Positions 36,553 through 46,308 of a DNA stretch of 64,000 nt are shown piece by piece. The stretch covers positions 1 through 64,000 of the forward strand of contig JAGGDU010000178.1 in the NCBI GenBank assembly GCA_018457135.1, written 5' to 3'. Numbering within the stretch: position 1 is the stretch's first letter; each line of letters begins with the position of its first letter. The position numbers and the translations under genes were made by a program. The notes beneath the pieces were generated by a model. The model searched no databases. It was not told where the DNA came from and worked only from the letters and a program-made list of their open reading frames with translations. This DNA is from Trichodesmium erythraeum GBRTRLIN201 (GTDB taxonomy: Bacteria > Cyanobacteriota > Cyanobacteriia > Cyanobacteriales > Microcoleaceae).

Positions 36553-36600
36553 CTTTTTAAGAATTCTAGCAATAAACGAGCTACATACAATGACTAGATA

Positions 36601-37980
36601 TTAGTCAAGGTTAGGCATAGATAGTACTGGCTCAGTTTGACGGTCCAGACCCTTCTCAAAACCACCCTCAGCAGCACGAGCGCGACCAGCATGCCACAAG
36701 TGACCAATTAAGAAGAAGAAACCAAGAATAAAGTGAGCGGCAGCTAACCAAGCACGAGGGTTTACATAATTGAAACCGTTAATATCTGTAATAATACCAC
36801 CTACAGAGTTGATAGAACCATTAGGAGCATGAGTCATGTACTCAGCAGCACGACGAACTTGCCAAGGCTGAATATCGTTCTTCAGTTTACTCAAGTCTAA
36901 ACCGTTAGGACCACGAAGAGGCTCTAACCAAGGACCACGAAAGTCCCAAAAACGCATTGTTTCACCACCGAATATGATCTCACCAGTGGGAGAGCGCATT
37001 AGGTACTTACCAAGACCAGTAGGACCTTGAGCAGAACCAATATTAGCACCTAATTTTTGGTCACGGACTAAGAACACAAAAGACTGAGCTTGAGAAGCTT
37101 CAGCATTAGTAGGACCATAGAATTCGCTAGGATAAGCAGTGTTGTTAAACCATACGAAAGCGGCAGCAATTAAACCCATCAAAGACAGGGCGCCCAAACT
37201 GTAGGATAGATAAGCTTCTCCAGACCAGATGAAAGCGCGACGTGCCCAACCAAAAGGCTTAGTTAGAATATGCCAAATACCACCGGAGATACAAATTAGG
37301 CCAATCCAGATATGACCACCGATAATATCTTCCATGTTATTAACGCCAATGATCCAGCCTTCACCACCAAAAGGCGCTTTAAGTAGATAACCAAATATAA
37401 CAGCAGGATTCAAAGTAGGGTTAGTAATTACTCGTACATCACCGCCACCTGGTGCCCAAGTATCATAGACACCACCCAAGAACACAGCTTTGATTACTAA
37501 TAAGAATGCGCCCAAACCTAATATAATTAAGTGGTAGCCAATAATATTAGTCATCTGGTTCTTATCTTTCCAGTCATATCCAAAGAAAGAAGAATAGTCT
37601 TCCAAAGTTTCTGGGCCACGAACGGCATGATAAATTCCGCCCAAACCCAGAACAGCAGATGAAATTAGGTGTAAAACGCCTACTACAAAGAATGGAAAAA
37701 TGTCAACTATTTCACCACCAGGACCAACACCCCAGCCTATAGTGGCAACGTGGGGCATTAGAATTAAGCCTTGTTCATACATTGGCTTTTCTGGGACAAA
37801 GTGAGCAACTTCAAACAAAGTCATTGCTCCGGCCCAAAATACAATTAAACCTGCGTGGGCTACGTGAGCACCAAGCAGTTTACCAGATAGATTGATTAGA
37901 CGGGCGTTTCCAGACCACCAAGCAAAACCGGTGGATTGTTGGTCACGACCCCCTATTATAGAATTAGACAGCGTTACCAC
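36601..37980 (-). CDS. psbC: Photosystem II CP43 chlorophyll-binding protein
   Basis: Inner antenna of photosystem II; binds chlorophyll a in the thylakoid membrane and donates ligands near the Mn4CaO5 cluster. 459 residues, six membrane helices, and the complete large lumenal loop E, including [10 protein letters not shown], whose Glu and Arg sit beside the manganese cluster. This separates it from IsiA/Pcb proteins, which lack the loop. The start is GTG at 37980 with a strong GGAGG 9 nt upstream, the classic psbC start normally buried in the 3' end of psbD. Here psbD is not intact: only a decayed tail precedes psbC, so the gene stands alone and must use its own promoter. It is divergent from ycf4. 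Confidence 0.97.
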   Translation of the reverse strand: MVTLSNSIIGGRDQQSTGFAWWSGNARLINLSGKLLGAHVAHAGLIVFWAGAMTLFEVAHFVPEKPMYEQGLILMPHVATIGWGVGPGGEIVDIFPFFVVGVLHLISSAVLGLGGIYHAVRGPETLEDYSSFFGYDWKDKNQMTNIIGYHLIILGLGAFLLVIKAVFLGGVYDTWAPGGGDVRVITNPTLNPAVIFGYLLKAPFGGEGWIIGVNNMEDIIGGHIWIGLICISGGIWHILTKPFGWARRAFIWSGEAYLSYSLGALSLMGLIAAAFVWFNNTAYPSEFYGPTNAEASQAQSFVFLVRDQKLGANIGSAQGPTGLGKYLMRSPTGEIIFGGETMRFWDFRGPWLEPLRGPNGLDLSKLKNDIQPWQVRRAAEYMTHAPNGSINSVGGIITDINGFNYVNPRAWLAAAHFILGFFFLIGHLWHAGRARAAEGGFEKGLDRQTEPVLSMPNLD

Positions 37981-38149
37981 GCAGTATAACCTCCCATAGG
38001 AATACTAAATTTTTATCTAGCTGATGTTAAGGATTTATCACAGTTTGGATGTCCTCTCTCAGCAAATTATTTTTGGTATAAAATGTTTCTAACTCTGGAG
38101 CTTTGTCTGCCCTTGATGTTCTCTCTGGCCTTAAAGCACAGAGATTTAA
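37964..38149 (-). pseudogene. psbD: Decayed 3' end of psbD (D2 protein), overlapping psbC start
   Basis: In the minus frame upstream of and overlapping psbC: LNLCA, then APELETFYTKNNLLREDI, INP, stop, [20 protein letters not shown], stop. This aligns with the D2 C-terminus (LNLRA..., DPEFETFYTKN-LLNEG, MAPQDQPHENFVFPEEV, LPRGNAL). ETFYTKN is unchanged, and the terminal RGNA-stop overlaps psbC by 17 nt as in intact psbDC operons. A Gln codon has become TAA, and most of psbD is missing upstream. A functional psbD must exist elsewhere. Confidence 0.9.
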
Positions 38150-38554
38150 TGAATCAATTACAAATTTTTTGTAAATACCTATTTTAAATAAATGGGTAAT
38201 TTCAATCTGAACTTAGACAGAAGCTAATCAAAGTGAATCAACTTTTTAAACTTTGAATGACCAGAGGCCATAGTTTGCTTTGTAAAGCAATTTAACATAA
38301 GTATATATATATTTAATAAATTTGGCAATAATCGTTACTATTTTTTCGGTTGGAAATTATTTTTTTGATTAAAGGGACATCTCCTGTAAAGTCTTTTAAT
38401 CAAATTTATTATTTTTAACATTCTTCTCACCCAAGGTATCAAACACTATTAAAGTGTTAATTCATCTCTAGTACTGCTGAGTGATTATGGCATAAGATTA
38501 ATCGACACTCTAGCTAAAAAAAATTAAACTTGAGAAAAATATTATGGAAGGTTT
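38150..38554. promoter_or_regulatory. Divergent promoter region of psbC and ycf4
   Basis: 400 bp between the psbD relic and ycf4, AT-rich with many TATA-like runs. No sequence homologous to the body of psbD is visible here, so the deletion removed it cleanly. Specific promoter boxes cannot be assigned with confidence. Confidence 0.45.
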
Positions 38555-39118
38555 ATGACTACTCAAACTTCGACTGGCGATCGCTTAGTACATCAAGAAA
38601 TTATTGGTTCTCGTCGTCTTAGCAATTACTTATGGGCCATAATTGTGACCATGGGAGGTATCGGCTTTCTTTTATCAGGAATCTCAAGCTATTTAAAAGT
38701 TAACTTATTAATTGTTGCCGACCCTACCCAACTCAACTTCTTACCCCAGGGAATAGCTATGAGTTTTTATGGCCTGCTTGGTACTATATATGGAATATTT
38801 TTGTGGTTAACAGTGATTTGGGATCTTGGCGGTGGTTACAATGACTTTAACCAAGAGAGTGGCCAGATTATGATTTTTCGCCGGGGATTTCCTGGTAAGA
38901 ACCGTAAAGTAGAATTTAATTGTACTACTGAAAATGTCCAATCTATTAAAGTAGATATTAAGGAAGGCCTTAATCCTCGTAGAGCTATATATCTCTGCCT
39001 CAAAGATCGTCGGCAAATACCCCTTACCCGTGTAGGTCAGCCATTGGCCTTATCAAAATTAGAGAATGAAGCTGCTCAACTTGCAAAGTTTCTGCAAGTT
39101 CCTTTGGAGGGGTTATAG
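38555..39118 (+). CDS. ycf4: Photosystem I assembly protein Ycf4
   Basis: Thylakoid scaffold for photosystem I assembly. 187 residues, normal length. Two N-terminal membrane helices (about 24-45 and 67-90) carry the hallmark GGIGFLLSGISSYL and LPQGIAMSFYGLLGT. The stromal part begins WDLGGGYNDFNQESG, followed by the FRRGFPGKNR turn and the end LSKLENEAAQLAKFL. It is divergent from psbC, the usual cyanobacterial position next to psbDC, which supports the view that the intervening psbD was lost in place. A HIP1 palindrome lies in the first codons. Confidence 0.96.
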   Translation: MTTQTSTGDRLVHQEIIGSRRLSNYLWAIIVTMGGIGFLLSGISSYLKVNLLIVADPTQLNFLPQGIAMSFYGLLGTIYGIFLWLTVIWDLGGGYNDFNQESGQIMIFRRGFPGKNRKVEFNCTTENVQSIKVDIKEGLNPRRAIYLCLKDRRQIPLTRVGQPLALSKLENEAAQLAKFLQVPLEGL

Positions 39119-39304
39119 GGAGATAGGGAGATAGAAAGATGTTATGAGAGAGGACTTGACAGTTCAATAAAAATTCACTATAGTTACCTAAACTTATACA
39201 GATATATGGATAATCTAGAAGTATGAGTAATGAAAGAGAACTATATGAATAAGTAGCTTAAGCTTCCTTACAATTTTGTTGCCTCAAGAGCGAAGATAAC
39301 TTAC

Positions 39305-39365
39305 AGACTGCAGTCAGTGGTATCTGCGTGAAACACCGAAACTAGCTCCAAAGCTTATGTAATTC
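39305..39365 (+). repeat. Dispersed ~60-bp repeat, copy 2
   Basis: Plus-strand partner of the minus-strand repeat at 35528-35600. The two inverted copies bracket the globin relic, psbC, psbD relic and ycf4, and could have mediated rearrangement of that block. The rest of the 39119-39572 spacer is unremarkable. Confidence 0.7.
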
Positions 39366-39572
39366 CTACTTATGCAAGTTTAGCTAAGGAACATAAATTA
39401 GATAAGACCGGAAATTTGTAGTTTGTGCCTGGGAAATATCTTAACCTTAATTAATTTCTCCGGCTTCCGGCTTGAACTCAAACCTAAGTTTAGTAAAACG
39501 GTAATAGTTTTTAACTCACAATATTCGACCAGCTAGTAGGTAGGTCTCAAAACAATTAAGATTAAATTTTTA

Positions 39573-40340
39573 GTGAAAATGCAAAGAAAAATTAGTCAGT
39601 GGTTATTGCCACTGTTCCTAATTGTAACTTTATTAGTAACAGGATGTAGTGGTACTTCAGTTTCTAATGCCGAAGTTTCCACCTCAAATTCATCAAGTCA
39701 AACACAACTCGCCACTAAATATAATTATTTACCTAAACTCAACGGTAAGGCAAAAGTGGAAATGATTGTTAATTCCTCTGTTATAACAATAGAAGTAGAT
39801 GGTGATAACGCACCTATTACAGCAGGTAATTTTGTGGACCTAGTTCAACAAGGGGTTTATGATGGGTTAGCATTTCATCGGGTAGTGCGTGAACCTCAAC
39901 CTTTTGTGGTTCAGGGTGGGGATCCTCAAAGTAAAGACCTCAATGTTCCCCTAAATAATTTAGGTACAGGAGGTTTTATCGATCCAAAAACTTCAAGGGA
40001 GCGTTATATCCCTCTAGAAATTAAACCCACAGAAGCTAAAGAACCAGTTTACAGCAAAACCTTTGAAGTAGCTGGTATTCAACAGCAGCCTATTTTATAT
40101 CATAAAAGGGGTGCTGTGGCCATGGCTCGCTCTCAGCCTCCTGACTCTGCTTCTTCCCAATTTTATTTTGCTTTAACTGACCTTCCTTTCCTTGATGGTA
40201 GCTATGCAGTATTTGGTAATGTGACACAAGGGATGAAAGAAGTTGTTGATCAAATTCAAGCTGGTGATCGTATTGAGTCAGCAAAAGTAGTTGAGGGTAT
40301 TGAAAATTTAACCATAAAAACTAATCGTAACCAATCATAG
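39573..40340 (+). CDS. Cyclophilin-type peptidyl-prolyl isomerase, lipoprotein
   Basis: Catalyses Xaa-Pro isomerisation during protein folding. The N-terminal signal peptide has a lipobox LVTGCSG with Cys25, so the protein is a lipid-anchored periplasmic or thylakoid-lumen protein. The cyclophilin domain (about 60-250) shows [49 protein letters not shown] and [10 protein letters not shown], with the catalytic Arg and aromatic residues present. An insert between the GGDPQ and MARS segments is typical of the cyanobacterial lumenal type. The start ATG at 39579 is nearly as good. The ketoacyl synthase gene begins 7 bp after the stop, so they are likely co-transcribed. Confidence 0.92.
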   Translation: MKMQRKISQWLLPLFLIVTLLVTGCSGTSVSNAEVSTSNSSSQTQLATKYNYLPKLNGKAKVEMIVNSSVITIEVDGDNAPITAGNFVDLVQQGVYDGLAFHRVVREPQPFVVQGGDPQSKDLNVPLNNLGTGGFIDPKTSRERYIPLEIKPTEAKEPVYSKTFEVAGIQQQPILYHKRGAVAMARSQPPDSASSQFYFALTDLPFLDGSYAVFGNVTQGMKEVVDQIQAGDRIESAKVVEGIENLTIKTNRNQS

Positions 40341-40347
40341 CTTAACT

Positions 40348-41493
40348 ATGAAAGTTTTAGTTACGGGTATTGGGCTAACTTCTAGTTTGGGAAACCTCTT
40401 TCAAAGTTGGGAAAAACTACTTGATGGTAAGTCTGCTATTCGGTTAGTTAAACCTTTTGCAGAATTACCTCCCCTACCTTTGGGTTTAATTAATTCTCAG
40501 CCTGTAGATTTAACTAACTTAATTAAGCAAACTGTGGAAACTGCTGTCAAGTCTTCCGGTCTGAAGCTTCCATTACCTGAATGTGGTGTCGTTATTGGTT
40601 CGAGCCGTGCCTATCAAAGAATGCTAGAAAATTTAGCCAAAAAGCAGTTTGTTGATGATGGTCAGGATCATAGTCAAAAAGATTATGGATCATTTATTAA
40701 TTTTTGGCCTCATCAGCCTGCTATTTTAACTGCGAGTCAGATAGGTACAAAGGGCACTGTTTTGTCTCCAATGGCAGCCTGTGCTACAGGAATATTAGCG
40801 ATCGCTCGTGGTTTTGAATTAATTCAGACTGGCCAATGTCAACAGGTTATAGCGGGTGCTGTTGAATCTCCTATTACACCTCTTACTATAGCAGGATTTA
40901 GAAAAATGGGAGCCTTAGCTCAAATAGGTGCCTATCCTTTTGACCGAGCTCGAGAAGGATTTGTTTTGGGGGAAGGAGCAGCTATTTTGCTACTAGAGTC
41001 TGCTAATTTTGCTAAGAAAAGAAGTGCTAAAGTTTATGGTCAAATTCGCAGTTTTGGCTTGACAAATGATGGAATTCATAGTGTAATTCCTGATTTGAGT
41101 GGTAAAAGTGCAATGTTAGCGATCGCTCGATCTTTAGCAAGAAGTGGTTTAGCTCCTGAAGAAATTGACTATGTTCATGCTCATGGAACGGCAACTAAAT
41201 TAAATGATCGCCATGAAGCTAATTTAATTCAGCAAATTTTTCCTCACAAAGTAGCAGTTAGTTCGACAAAGGGGGCGACTGGTCATACTTTGGGAGCATC
41301 TGGAGCATTAGGTGCTGCATTTTGTTTGATGGCGGTCAAACATCAGGTTTTACCTCCCTGTGTTGGTTTGAATTCACCAGAATTTGACCTAGACTTGGTT
41401 AGGTATGCTCGTCAGTCTCAGGTGAAAAATGTTTTATGTTTGAGTTTTGGGTTTGGGGGTCAAAATGCCGCTTTAGTTTTAAGTAAGGTGTAG
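40348..41493 (+). CDS. Beta-ketoacyl-ACP synthase family protein (KASII/FabF-like)
   Basis: Condensing enzyme with the complete Cys-His-His triad: Cys145 in MAACATG, His279 in VHAHGTAT, His313 in TGHTLGA, plus Lys308. At 381 aa it is shorter than housekeeping FabF (about 415). It lacks the first strand segments of KASII, suggesting an accessory ketosynthase rather than the main chain-elongation enzyme. No acyl carrier protein, ketoreductase or polyketide genes are next to it. The 7-bp gap to the cyclophilin gene implies co-transcription without an obvious functional link. It is convergent with the TSUP transporter gene. Confidence 0.88.
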   Translation: MKVLVTGIGLTSSLGNLFQSWEKLLDGKSAIRLVKPFAELPPLPLGLINSQPVDLTNLIKQTVETAVKSSGLKLPLPECGVVIGSSRAYQRMLENLAKKQFVDDGQDHSQKDYGSFINFWPHQPAILTASQIGTKGTVLSPMAACATGILAIARGFELIQTGQCQQVIAGAVESPITPLTIAGFRKMGALAQIGAYPFDRAREGFVLGEGAAILLLESANFAKKRSAKVYGQIRSFGLTNDGIHSVIPDLSGKSAMLAIARSLARSGLAPEEIDYVHAHGTATKLNDRHEANLIQQIFPHKVAVSSTKGATGHTLGASGALGAAFCLMAVKHQVLPPCVGLNSPEFDLDLVRYARQSQVKNVLCLSFGFGGQNAALVLSKV

Positions 41494-41619
41494 CGATCGC
41501 TAAACTAACACAGGTGTAATAACCTTTTTGATAATTATTAACCATGAAGCGTGTGAATTTTTCTAAATTTTTTACAAACGTTGCATGGAAAGTTATTAAT
41601 GTACCCACCTTAGCAGTTC

Positions 41620-42402
41620 CTATATTTGCCAAGCTTTCCAAAAAGTGTAAACAGCTAAAATTATCAACAAACTCTTAAAAGCAAAACTCACAACTGAATC
41701 AGATAATTTTGGTAGAAAACGAGTACCAATTTGAGCACCGATCAAACCCCCAAAACCCAAAAACAGACCTCCAATAAAAACAACATTACCATTAAAGTAA
41801 TGACCTAAAGAAGCAGAGATAGAAGTAATAACAATTACACCTAAACTTGTTTGAACAGCAACTTTAATAGGTTCGTCGAGTAAAATAATTTGCAAAGGTA
41901 CCATAATTACCCCACCACCAACGCCGAACAAACCAGCTAATAACCCTACTGTTCCTCCTGTAATAATTCTAGCAATAGCAGGATTTATCCATTGCTGTTT
42001 TTCACCGTTTTTTCCAGCATTCTTGTATTGAGCAATAACACGTTTGCGTAACTCTAATAGATAAATACTAACCAACATTAGTAAACTGAAACCTAACAAC
42101 AATAGAGTGGGGGAAAATTTTTCCGCTAAATAAACCCCACCTTGAGTAGCCAATAATGCTGGTAAGGATAACAAAAGAACTCTTTGAGGCTTAATGTAAC
42201 CCATACGCCAATTTTGTAGGGTACCAGAAGTTGCTGTAACTGTAATAGCTAAAACGCTAGTTGCAACCGCTTGTATAGGTTGATATCCCAATGCTACTAA
42301 TAGGGGTACCATAACTGTACCACCGCCAATTCCTAAAATTCCAGCTAGAATACCCGAACCTAGACCACCTATACTTAAAATCAACAGATTTATTGGAGTC
42401 AT
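41620..42402 (-). CDS. TSUP family (TauE/SafE) membrane transporter
   Basis: 260 residues with about eight hydrophobic segments arranged as an internal duplication. Each half carries the glycine-rich repeat (GILGIGGGTVMVPLLVALG near 24 and GLFGVGGGVIMVPLQIILL near 160). The family exports or imports sulfite, sulfoacetate or other small anions. The substrate is not predictable and no sulfur genes are nearby. The stop is separated from the convergent ketoacyl synthase by about 125 bp. Confidence 0.92.
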   Translation of the reverse strand: MTPINLLILSIGGLGSGILAGILGIGGGTVMVPLLVALGYQPIQAVATSVLAITVTATSGTLQNWRMGYIKPQRVLLLSLPALLATQGGVYLAEKFSPTLLLLGFSLLMLVSIYLLELRKRVIAQYKNAGKNGEKQQWINPAIARIITGGTVGLLAGLFGVGGGVIMVPLQIILLDEPIKVAVQTSLGVIVITSISASLGHYFNGNVVFIGGLFLGFGGLIGAQIGTRFLPKLSDSVVSFAFKSLLIILAVYTFWKAWQI

Positions 42403-42825
42403 TATTTAAGATTGCTTTTTAACTAAAGTCATAAAAATAAATTTAAATTCGATTGAAACTGATACAAAAAAGAAGTATAAAATAAACTTTCGAGATCACA
42501 TAAACAGACTTTAACCTCAAAAAAACATAAATTCTTAACAATCAAAAGTTCTAGAGATTTTGATCGTCTTGAGATAATTCCCCTGAAACTCAAATAATTG
42601 TTATTGCTCCCGGTACTTTTAATAAAAACGATAAAACAGACTCGAAAAAATACCTCTTTTTAACAAAAAAAGATACAGCATTTCCCGTTACTGGCGAGGT
42701 ACATTAATAAGTTGGGAGTAAAATTCCTGGAATATATAATTTTTACCATTTACCCTGTAAATCATTTGCCATAAATATTTAGAAACTGTCATCTAAATTA
42801 ATCAACAATCACGAAAAATCAAAAA
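42403..42825. other. Intergenic, nothing recognised
   Basis: About 420 bp upstream of the TSUP gene, AT-rich, no coding pattern. Confidence 0.35.
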
Positions 42826-43665
42826 TTATCTCTGCTTATATTTCCGAAACTCCTGATCACTAAACTGTAAATTTAACTCTAAATCAGAATATTCACCTAA
42901 TTTATATTGTTTTTGTTTAATTAATTTTTCTAGTCTTTTGACACGCTTGTTTCCGGCAGGATGACTAGAAAAAAAGTCCCAGCCTAGGTTTTCTTTCTCT
43001 TTAAAGTTCTTAAAAAAATCCGTTGCCCCTGTTACATGACCATAGGTTTTATTTAATAATATTAATCCGAATTCATCTGCTTGATATTCTTGTTCCTGAG
43101 AATAGCGAGCATTACTAATAGTTTCAATAACAACTCCAACACTATTAGCTAAAGTCGCATTATCTCCAAAAAGACTAGCGATCGCAACTCGAATAGCTAA
43201 AGTTTTCCCTAAATTCCGAAGATGATCTCTATTAGCAAAATGTCCTAATTCATGACCTAAAATCATCATCAATTCATTTTCTGATTTAACCTCTTTTACT
43301 AGCCCTTCAAAAATACCAATAACATCCCCAGGAATAGCAAAAGCGTTAACATTTTTTTCGGGAATATAGATAACTCGATAATCTCTATTTTTTAGTAATT
43401 TATTATTGAGTTGAGACTCTAAACGATCTAAGAGATTATTTAAGATTTCTTGTTGAGGAGAATCTTTAGCTTTTTGTTCATAAACCGGGACTATTAATTC
43501 TCCTAATTTTTGTTCCCAACTAATAGGAATATGAGTAATTGCCCAATCAGCTAACAGGGATACAAAGCTAATCATTAAGCTAATCATTATGACAATAATC
43601 CCCGTCCAAATTCCTAATATAATTAAAAGTTGACGATTAGTTGGTGAAGGATTGCGATTGCTCAT
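42826..43665 (-). CDS. M48 family metalloprotease
   Basis: Membrane-anchored zinc protease. One N-terminal hydrophobic segment (about 11-38) precedes the catalytic domain. The zinc motif HELGH is at 138-142, and the third ligand Glu193 lies in EYQADEFG. The family (HtpX, BepA, Oma1) removes misfolded envelope proteins. The single N-terminal anchor and small size resemble BepA/Oma1-type catalytic cores. It starts about 30 bp after the stop of the AIM24-like gene at 43696, so it is probably the last gene of a four-gene unit with the three AIM24 paralogues. Confidence 0.9.
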   Translation of the reverse strand: MSNRNPSPTNRQLLIILGIWTGIIVIMISLMISFVSLLADWAITHIPISWEQKLGELIVPVYEQKAKDSPQQEILNNLLDRLESQLNNKLLKNRDYRVIYIPEKNVNAFAIPGDVIGIFEGLVKEVKSENELMMILGHELGHFANRDHLRNLGKTLAIRVAIASLFGDNATLANSVGVVIETISNARYSQEQEYQADEFGLILLNKTYGHVTGATDFFKNFKEKENLGWDFFSSHPAGNKRVKRLEKLIKQKQYKLGEYSDLELNLQFSDQEFRKYKQR

Positions 43666-43695
43666 AAGTTTAATTAATAATTAATCCGAAAAACC

Positions 43696-44394
43696 TCAAT
43701 CACTACCCTTGGTAGGACGGAAAGGATTTAAAAAATTTAATAGAGGATAAATCCCGCGGCTTTGAATCCATAAACTGCCTTGGCCACTAAACCTACAAAC
43801 TAATCCTTCACCCCCTAAAATTCCTGTTTTTAAACCTTTAAATGATAAACCTCCAATCATTTCAACATTATAATTTAGGGTATCTTCAAAAGCCACAATA
43901 TAACCAGTATCTACCACATAACTTTCTTCCACAGGAATTTCTAAAATACCTCCATAGGAACTAAACCAAAAATCCCCCCTTCCAGTAGCTCTTAATAAAA
44001 ACAAAGATTCTCCACTAAAAAAGCCTTTAAATCCTTGAAATTGAGTATCTACTTCTACGGTCTCACTACAGGCAACAAATCCTGATGATTGAACGAATAA
44101 ACCACAACCATTCTCGATATAATAATGTTGAATATCTCCAGGAACACCAGGGGAAATATACAATCTTCCTGACTGGTTTTGAGTGCTAAATTCATTAATA
44201 AATAAGGATTCACCCCCCAACATCCTACCGACTCCTTTCATTAAGCCACCTTTGATTTTAGATTTCATTTTTATTGAGGTATCCATGGCAGCCATAGCTG
44301 AGGCTTCTACTAATACTTTTTGCTGCGAGTGCAAATCAATAATTAATGAAGCATAAGCTGGAGAATGTTCAATTTTATAAGCAATTTTTGACAT
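43696..44394 (-). CDS. AIM24/TIGR00266 family protein, paralogue 1
   Basis: 232 residues, full family length. Family marks are a first strand pair leading to EASAMAAMDTSIKMK, the KGGLMKGVGRMLGGESLFINEF loop, VQSSGFVACSETVEVD, FSGESLFLLRATGRG and a late GGEGLVCRFSGQGSLWIQSR. The fold is a beta-helix-like double barrel. Bacterial members are uncharacterised; the yeast homologue AIM24 is mitochondrial. It has all-Gly turns intact and no signal peptide. It is the nearest of three tandem paralogues to the M48 protease gene. Confidence 0.9.
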   Translation of the reverse strand: MSKIAYKIEHSPAYASLIIDLHSQQKVLVEASAMAAMDTSIKMKSKIKGGLMKGVGRMLGGESLFINEFSTQNQSGRLYISPGVPGDIQHYYIENGCGLFVQSSGFVACSETVEVDTQFQGFKGFFSGESLFLLRATGRGDFWFSSYGGILEIPVEESYVVDTGYIVAFEDTLNYNVEMIGGLSFKGLKTGILGGEGLVCRFSGQGSLWIQSRGIYPLLNFLNPFRPTKGSD

Positions 44395-44756
44395 ATATAC
44401 TCATCCTAGTTTATGGATAAATACTAAAGTTTAAAACAGATAATAGAGAAGAGAGAAATATATTTAGGAATGAGTATTTTCTGATTGACACAAATTAAAT
44501 TGTCTCAACTTGATATTATCTGAGTTCTTTCCCCTTCAGGGCTTTATTTAATTCTCATTCCTGATTGATTTTTAACTATTAAAACTACTATAAGATCAGG
44601 GTTAAAGTCTCCCCTTAAACAGGTAAAAAAGAAAATAAAAAAAATTTAGTGTTTTAAGCCAAAATATTCTATTGAGGTACTGATAACTGATTAGGTTATA
44701 ACTGAAACGACCTCCCTCTCTCCTTCCTTTGAGCCTAGTCATTTTCAAAAAATGAT
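44395..44756. other. Intergenic, nothing recognised
   Basis: About 360 bp between paralogues 1 and 2, long enough for a separate promoter. No coding frame. Confidence 0.35.
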
Positions 44757-45437
44757 TTATTTTTTAGGAGGCAATTGAGAACCGATGAGAGATCCAAAAC
44801 TCCCTGAATTATGGGTTTGACAATAAACTTTGCCTCGGCCTTGGAAACGACAGACAAAACCTTCACCGCCAAAAAATGCCCCCAACCAACTTGAATTAGC
44901 TTTATCAATACGAAAATCTAAACTGCTTTCAAAAGCGACAATATGGCCAGTATCCACAATATAATCACCCTTAACATCTATTTCATAAATTCCTCCAAAA
45001 GAAGTTAAAATTACTGGGCCATAACCGGTAATACTTAACCAAAAAATAGATTCTCCTGAGAATAAAGATTTTATCCCTTGAAACCCTAAATCAAGATCTA
45101 CATTGTTATCAGAAGCAAGATAGGAGGATGCTTGGACAACTAATTCTTGACCCTTCATTTCATAAACTAGGATGTCTCCCATTAATTTAGGGGCGAGAAA
45201 AACTTGGCCGTCGGGACTAGGGGAACGAAAAACACTTAAAAATAGAGATTCACCCCCTAACATTCGTTTTATACCCCCCATAATTCCCCCTCCTTTTCCT
45301 TGTCTGAGGGTAGTACTAGTATTGATAAACCCACTCATAGCAACCATACAACCTGCTTGGGCAACGATTTCTTCTCCTCTATTTAAGCTAACTTTAGCGA
45401 TCGTATTATCGGGTTGATGTATTAATTGAATATCCAT
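44757..45437 (-). CDS. AIM24/TIGR00266 family protein, paralogue 2
   Basis: 226 residues with the same landmarks: IVAQAGCMVAMSG, KGGGIMGGIKRMLGGESLFL, FSGESIFWLSITGYGPVIL, YIVDTGHIVAF and FFGGEGFVCRFQGRGKVYCQ. It differs from its neighbours throughout, so the triplication is old. The gap to paralogue 3 upstream is only 15 bp, implying one transcript. Confidence 0.9.
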   Translation of the reverse strand: MDIQLIHQPDNTIAKVSLNRGEEIVAQAGCMVAMSGFINTSTTLRQGKGGGIMGGIKRMLGGESLFLSVFRSPSPDGQVFLAPKLMGDILVYEMKGQELVVQASSYLASDNNVDLDLGFQGIKSLFSGESIFWLSITGYGPVILTSFGGIYEIDVKGDYIVDTGHIVAFESSLDFRIDKANSSWLGAFFGGEGFVCRFQGRGKVYCQTHNSGSFGSLIGSQLPPKK

Positions 45438-45452
45438 AATTTTTTGAACTTT

Positions 45453-46115
45453 TTAACGGACTTTGGGTTTTAAGAATTGAACTAAACCCTCAATACTACG
45501 AGATTGCAAATAAATAACACCATTGCCTTTGAGTCGATTAACAAATCCTTCTCCAGAAGTGAGGGAACTAATTAAACCACCTGATAACCCTATACTCATT
45601 TTAATGTTGGGACTATAAGCTACTAAATGGCTATTATCAACAATAAATTCCCCAGCAATATCTTGCTTACTCAATCCTCCATATGCCCCAAAAAAAACTT
45701 GTCCCTGGCCACTTACTTTTAACTTAAATAACCCTTCTCCCATAAACCAACTAGCAAACCCTGCCCACCTTACTCCTAGCTTAATTTTAGGACTACTTGC
45801 AATGTAAGCCCCTGGTTGAAAACATATCTCATTTCCCGTTAATTCTAAACAGTCAATATCCCCAATAATGGATTGAGTTAACGTAACATTTAAAGGTTGG
45901 GAGGTTTTGTTCTCAAAAACATTAACAAATAGGGATTCACCCCCTAAAAATTTTCTTAATAAAGCCGAGAAAAAGCCTCCAGACAATTTTGTTTTCATGG
46001 ACAAACGACCATCCATACTGGTCATTGCTCCTGGTTCGGCTATAATACTATCACCAGGATATAAGGTGACGAAAATAGCAGCAAAGGCTGGTTTATATCT
46101 AATCTTATATTTCAC
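45453..46115 (-). CDS. AIM24/TIGR00266 family protein, paralogue 3
   Basis: About 220 residues: IIAEPGAMTSMDGRLSMKTK, FLGGESLFVNVF, FMGEGLFKLKVSGQGQVFFG, FIVDNSHLVAYS and SGEGFVNRLKGNGVIYLQSR. The frame extends upstream to a TTG at 46154, but the GTG at 46115 (MKYKIRYKPAF) coincides with the family N-terminus and is preferred; a GTG at 46124 is also possible. First gene of the likely unit AIM24-AIM24-AIM24-M48. Confidence 0.88.
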   Translation of the reverse strand: MKYKIRYKPAFAAIFVTLYPGDSIIAEPGAMTSMDGRLSMKTKLSGGFFSALLRKFLGGESLFVNVFENKTSQPLNVTLTQSIIGDIDCLELTGNEICFQPGAYIASSPKIKLGVRWAGFASWFMGEGLFKLKVSGQGQVFFGAYGGLSKQDIAGEFIVDNSHLVAYSPNIKMSIGLSGGLISSLTSGEGFVNRLKGNGVIYLQSRSIEGLVQFLKPKVR

Positions 46116-46308
46116 TGTTAACACACAGTAATAGTTTCTTATATATAACCACAAAATATAATTTTAACCTTAATTTACGATTATTTTAAGATTTAAAATT
46201 CTGAGAATATTAGTCTAATTAAGATCCTGAAAATACATAGGTTAAAAAACAAAATTACCTCCTGTTATTAACTATAGTTAGAAACTTTTTGTTACTGCTT
46301 TTATATAA

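Noticed and set aside
36601-37980. Possibility that the CP43 gene is an IsiA/Pcb antenna
   Set aside because: It has the full large lumenal loop with GGETMRFWD, which IsiA and Pcb proteins lack.
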